A DNA stretch of 64,000 nt from positions 1-64,000 of the forward strand of contig JBDIWM010000004.1 of NCBI GenBank assembly GCA_039638595.1, read 5' to 3'. The translations under genes were made by a program, and so were the position numbers. Below, piece by piece: positions 62,784-64,000 of this stretch. Positions within the stretch are counted from its first letter, which is position 1, and each line of letters starts with the position of its first letter. Under the pieces are notes generated by a model, which did no database searches, was not told where the DNA came from, and saw only the letters and a list, made by a program, of their open reading frames with translations. The stretch comes from Atribacterota bacterium (GTDB lineage: Bacteria > Atribacterota > Atribacteria > Atribacterales > Caldatribacteriaceae).

Positions 62784-63983
62784 TTACCTGTCTTTTTTAA
62801 GAAACTTTCTTACCATGCCTTCAAACCCCGAAATCGGCGGATCACTCAGCAAATCCAGGCCCCGTAACCAGGCATTATAACAAGCCCATTGATGGAAAAA
62901 AGCCACCATCTGTCCTACCATTTCCAAGCCACTCTGGTGATAAACAAGCTCGAGCCACGAAATTCCTGCTCCTTGCAATAGCGAAAGGAGTGCTAAATTT
63001 TCAGCCTGATGCAACCGACAAAAAGAAACCCGGTTTAAGAGAGCCCATTCCTCAAAAAAGAACTCTTCTTGAAGCTGAGGGGGAAACCGAAAAGGCAAAC
63101 ACTGTTTATCTCCTTCGCTACGGATAACCACAAAAAGTGTCGAAGCCGAATCCTCTTTCCAGAACGACCAATCTCGACACGTATCCCAAAAGAAGAGAGA
63201 ATCCCTTACCTTGAAACCCATACTTTTCTCCCCCCGGCAACTCTTTTCCAAAAGTGGCAAAAATGACTGCAAAAGCGTAAGGAGGAACTGATTATCAACC
63301 AGAAAACATACCTCTTTCCATCCCACCTCATTCCGCAACAAAAGAAGAGACATGAGCATCGCTTCTTCTTGGAGAAGAGGATATCCTGCAATCAATCCTT
63401 GCTCCAATTCTTCCACCCTGATTCCCAAACATAAAAGCGGAAGATACAGGAGCGCCCCTCGATGCCAGAAATAATGATACCCATCTTCAACAGGAAAAAA
63501 AGGGTAAAAAATGATTCTGGCTGCTTCAGCTAAAATCCCATGAGCACTGCCTAAAAAAACCCTTTTCCAGGGAAAAACAAAACTGAGAGTAAGAAACTTA
63601 AACTCCTCTACGCGCCGGGAAAGAATGACTCCTAAGGTTTCTGCTGGAGGAAGACTGGTAATCAGTTTTTCTAAAAGCACAAGATCAGAGTCACTACAGA
63701 AATAGAAAAACTGATCCCCATTACCAGAGAGAACATACTCCCGAAAAAAATTCTGCAAAAAAAGGATTATTTCGCTGCTTCCCAAAAAAACCACGTTCCT
63801 GGAAAGACGAAGGACAGCACGATGAAAGCTGGCTAATTGTTCCAGATTGACCACCATATCCCGAAAAGGAGGCACAGGAAAGGTATGGCGTAAATTTCCA
63901 GCCTCTTTTTTAAGTGCTTCCATAGCAGGAAGAACCCGGACAAATTCTACTCGTATCCTTTTTCTTTTTTTCTTTCTCTCCAT
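62784..63983 (-). CDS. Degenerate phosphoglucose isomerase-like (SIS-fold) protein
   Basis: A 399-residue protein that appears colinear with bacterial glucose-6-phosphate isomerase. NVVFLGSSEIIL (63-74) sits where Pgi has VVGIGGSxLG. SDSDLVLLEKLITSLPPAETLGVI (97-120, in two parts) with SRRVEEFKF follows, where Pgi has SKSGTTxE. EDGYHYFWHRGALLYLPLLC and GIRVEELEQGL (166-197) stand at GGRxSVxxxVGLLP. The end (MVGQMVAFFHQWACYNAWLRG, in two parts, then GLDLLSDPP) stands at LGINPFDQPGVE. The sugar-phosphate and catalytic residues are mostly replaced, so catalysis is doubtful. The comparison is from memory. The frame is open to the right edge, so the start at 63983 is provisional. Confidence 0.5.
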   Translation of the reverse strand: MERKKKRKRIRVEFVRVLPAMEALKKEAGNLRHTFPVPPFRDMVVNLEQLASFHRAVLRLSRNVVFLGSSEIILFLQNFFREYVLSGNGDQFFYFCSDSDLVLLEKLITSLPPAETLGVILSRRVEEFKFLTLSFVFPWKRVFLGSAHGILAEAARIIFYPFFPVEDGYHYFWHRGALLYLPLLCLGIRVEELEQGLIAGYPLLQEEAMLMSLLLLRNEVGWKEVCFLVDNQFLLTLLQSFLPLLEKSCRGEKSMGFKVRDSLFFWDTCRDWSFWKEDSASTLFVVIRSEGDKQCLPFRFPPQLQEEFFFEEWALLNRVSFCRLHQAENLALLSLLQGAGISWLELVYHQSGLEMVGQMVAFFHQWACYNAWLRGLDLLSDPPISGFEGMVRKFLKKDR

Positions 63984-64000
63984 AACCCGTACTGGATACT

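Noticed and set aside
63947-64000. Tail of an upstream gene ending at a TAG near 63947
   Set aside because: A second minus-strand frame is open from the right edge to a TAG there, but 17 codons are too few to identify and the overlapping PGI-like frame is better supported.
1-64000. CRISPR arrays, insertion sequences, prophage or integrative elements
   Set aside because: No regularly spaced repeats, transposase or integrase signatures or att-like repeats were seen; all gaps are under about 155 bp.

Overview
The window looks like chromosome from an anaerobic, fermentative and probably thermophilic bacterium of a deep-branching lineage. The signs are an [FeFe] hydrogenase with NuoE/NuoF partners, a T. 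thermophilus-like IleRS, HspR, a GH57 glycanase with two GlgC paralogues, M42 peptidase, PAC2 and AmmeMemoRadiSam proteins. Base composition by eye is mid-range. Atribacterota or a similar phylum is my guess; the sequence alone does not settle it. Every gene I accept is on the minus strand, so the window reads right to left. Coding density is extreme: the largest gene-free gap is about 150 bp and many neighbours overlap by 4 nt (ATGA, GTGA, TTGA, once CTGA). I see no tRNA, rRNA, insertion sequence, integrase or CRISPR array, and no gene-free stretch over 300 bp.

Layout in transcription order (right to left). (1) 63983-41052: a dense run holding a degenerate phosphoglucose-isomerase-like protein, PHP phosphatase, FolD, phosphoesterase, GH57 glycanase, GlgC-2, a secreted Ig-like protein, Hsp20, Lon, M42 peptidase, GalT, GlgC-1, a small membrane protein, parvulin, TldD/TldE, IleRS, a LysM-M23 hydrolase and an HD protein. 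(2) 41029-36674: a heat-shock operon (Hsp20, DnaJ, HspR, ClpC) with a consensus promoter and a palindromic operator candidate. (3) 36641-28152: a hydrogenase/flavin oxidoreductase operon (NuoE, ATPase, ferredoxin-like protein, NuoF-GltD fusion, NuoE, NuoF, HydA). (4) 28108-17189: YqgF-like, AMMECR1, AmrS-like radical SAM, ApbE, MreC, MreD, PBP2, RodA, a radical SAM/DUF2344 pair and RNase G. (5) 17181-10472: L21, L27, Obg, ProB, ProA, NadD, YqeK, LCP and RsfS. (6) 10475-3208: MetK, AhcY, S6, SSB, S18, DUF2232, L9, DnaB and PAC2. (7) 3184-1: SecE, NusG, L11, L1, an L10-type leader with terminator, L10 and L7/L12, then the first codons of a possible EamA transporter where rpoB would be expected.

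Functionally, the hydrogenase operon should couple NAD(P)H and ferredoxin to H2. The glgC/GH57/galT genes handle storage glucan and nucleotide sugars. metK-ahcY recycles the methyl donor, and the mre/rod and LCP genes build the wall. The points most worth a second look are the active-site-poor PGI homologue at the right edge, the paired NuoF paralogues (one stripped of its N-terminal Fe-S ligands, one fused to GltD, sharing a 65-bp identical DNA tract), the HspR-type operon with an unusual DnaJ and ClpC, and the promoter-then-terminator arrangement before metK.
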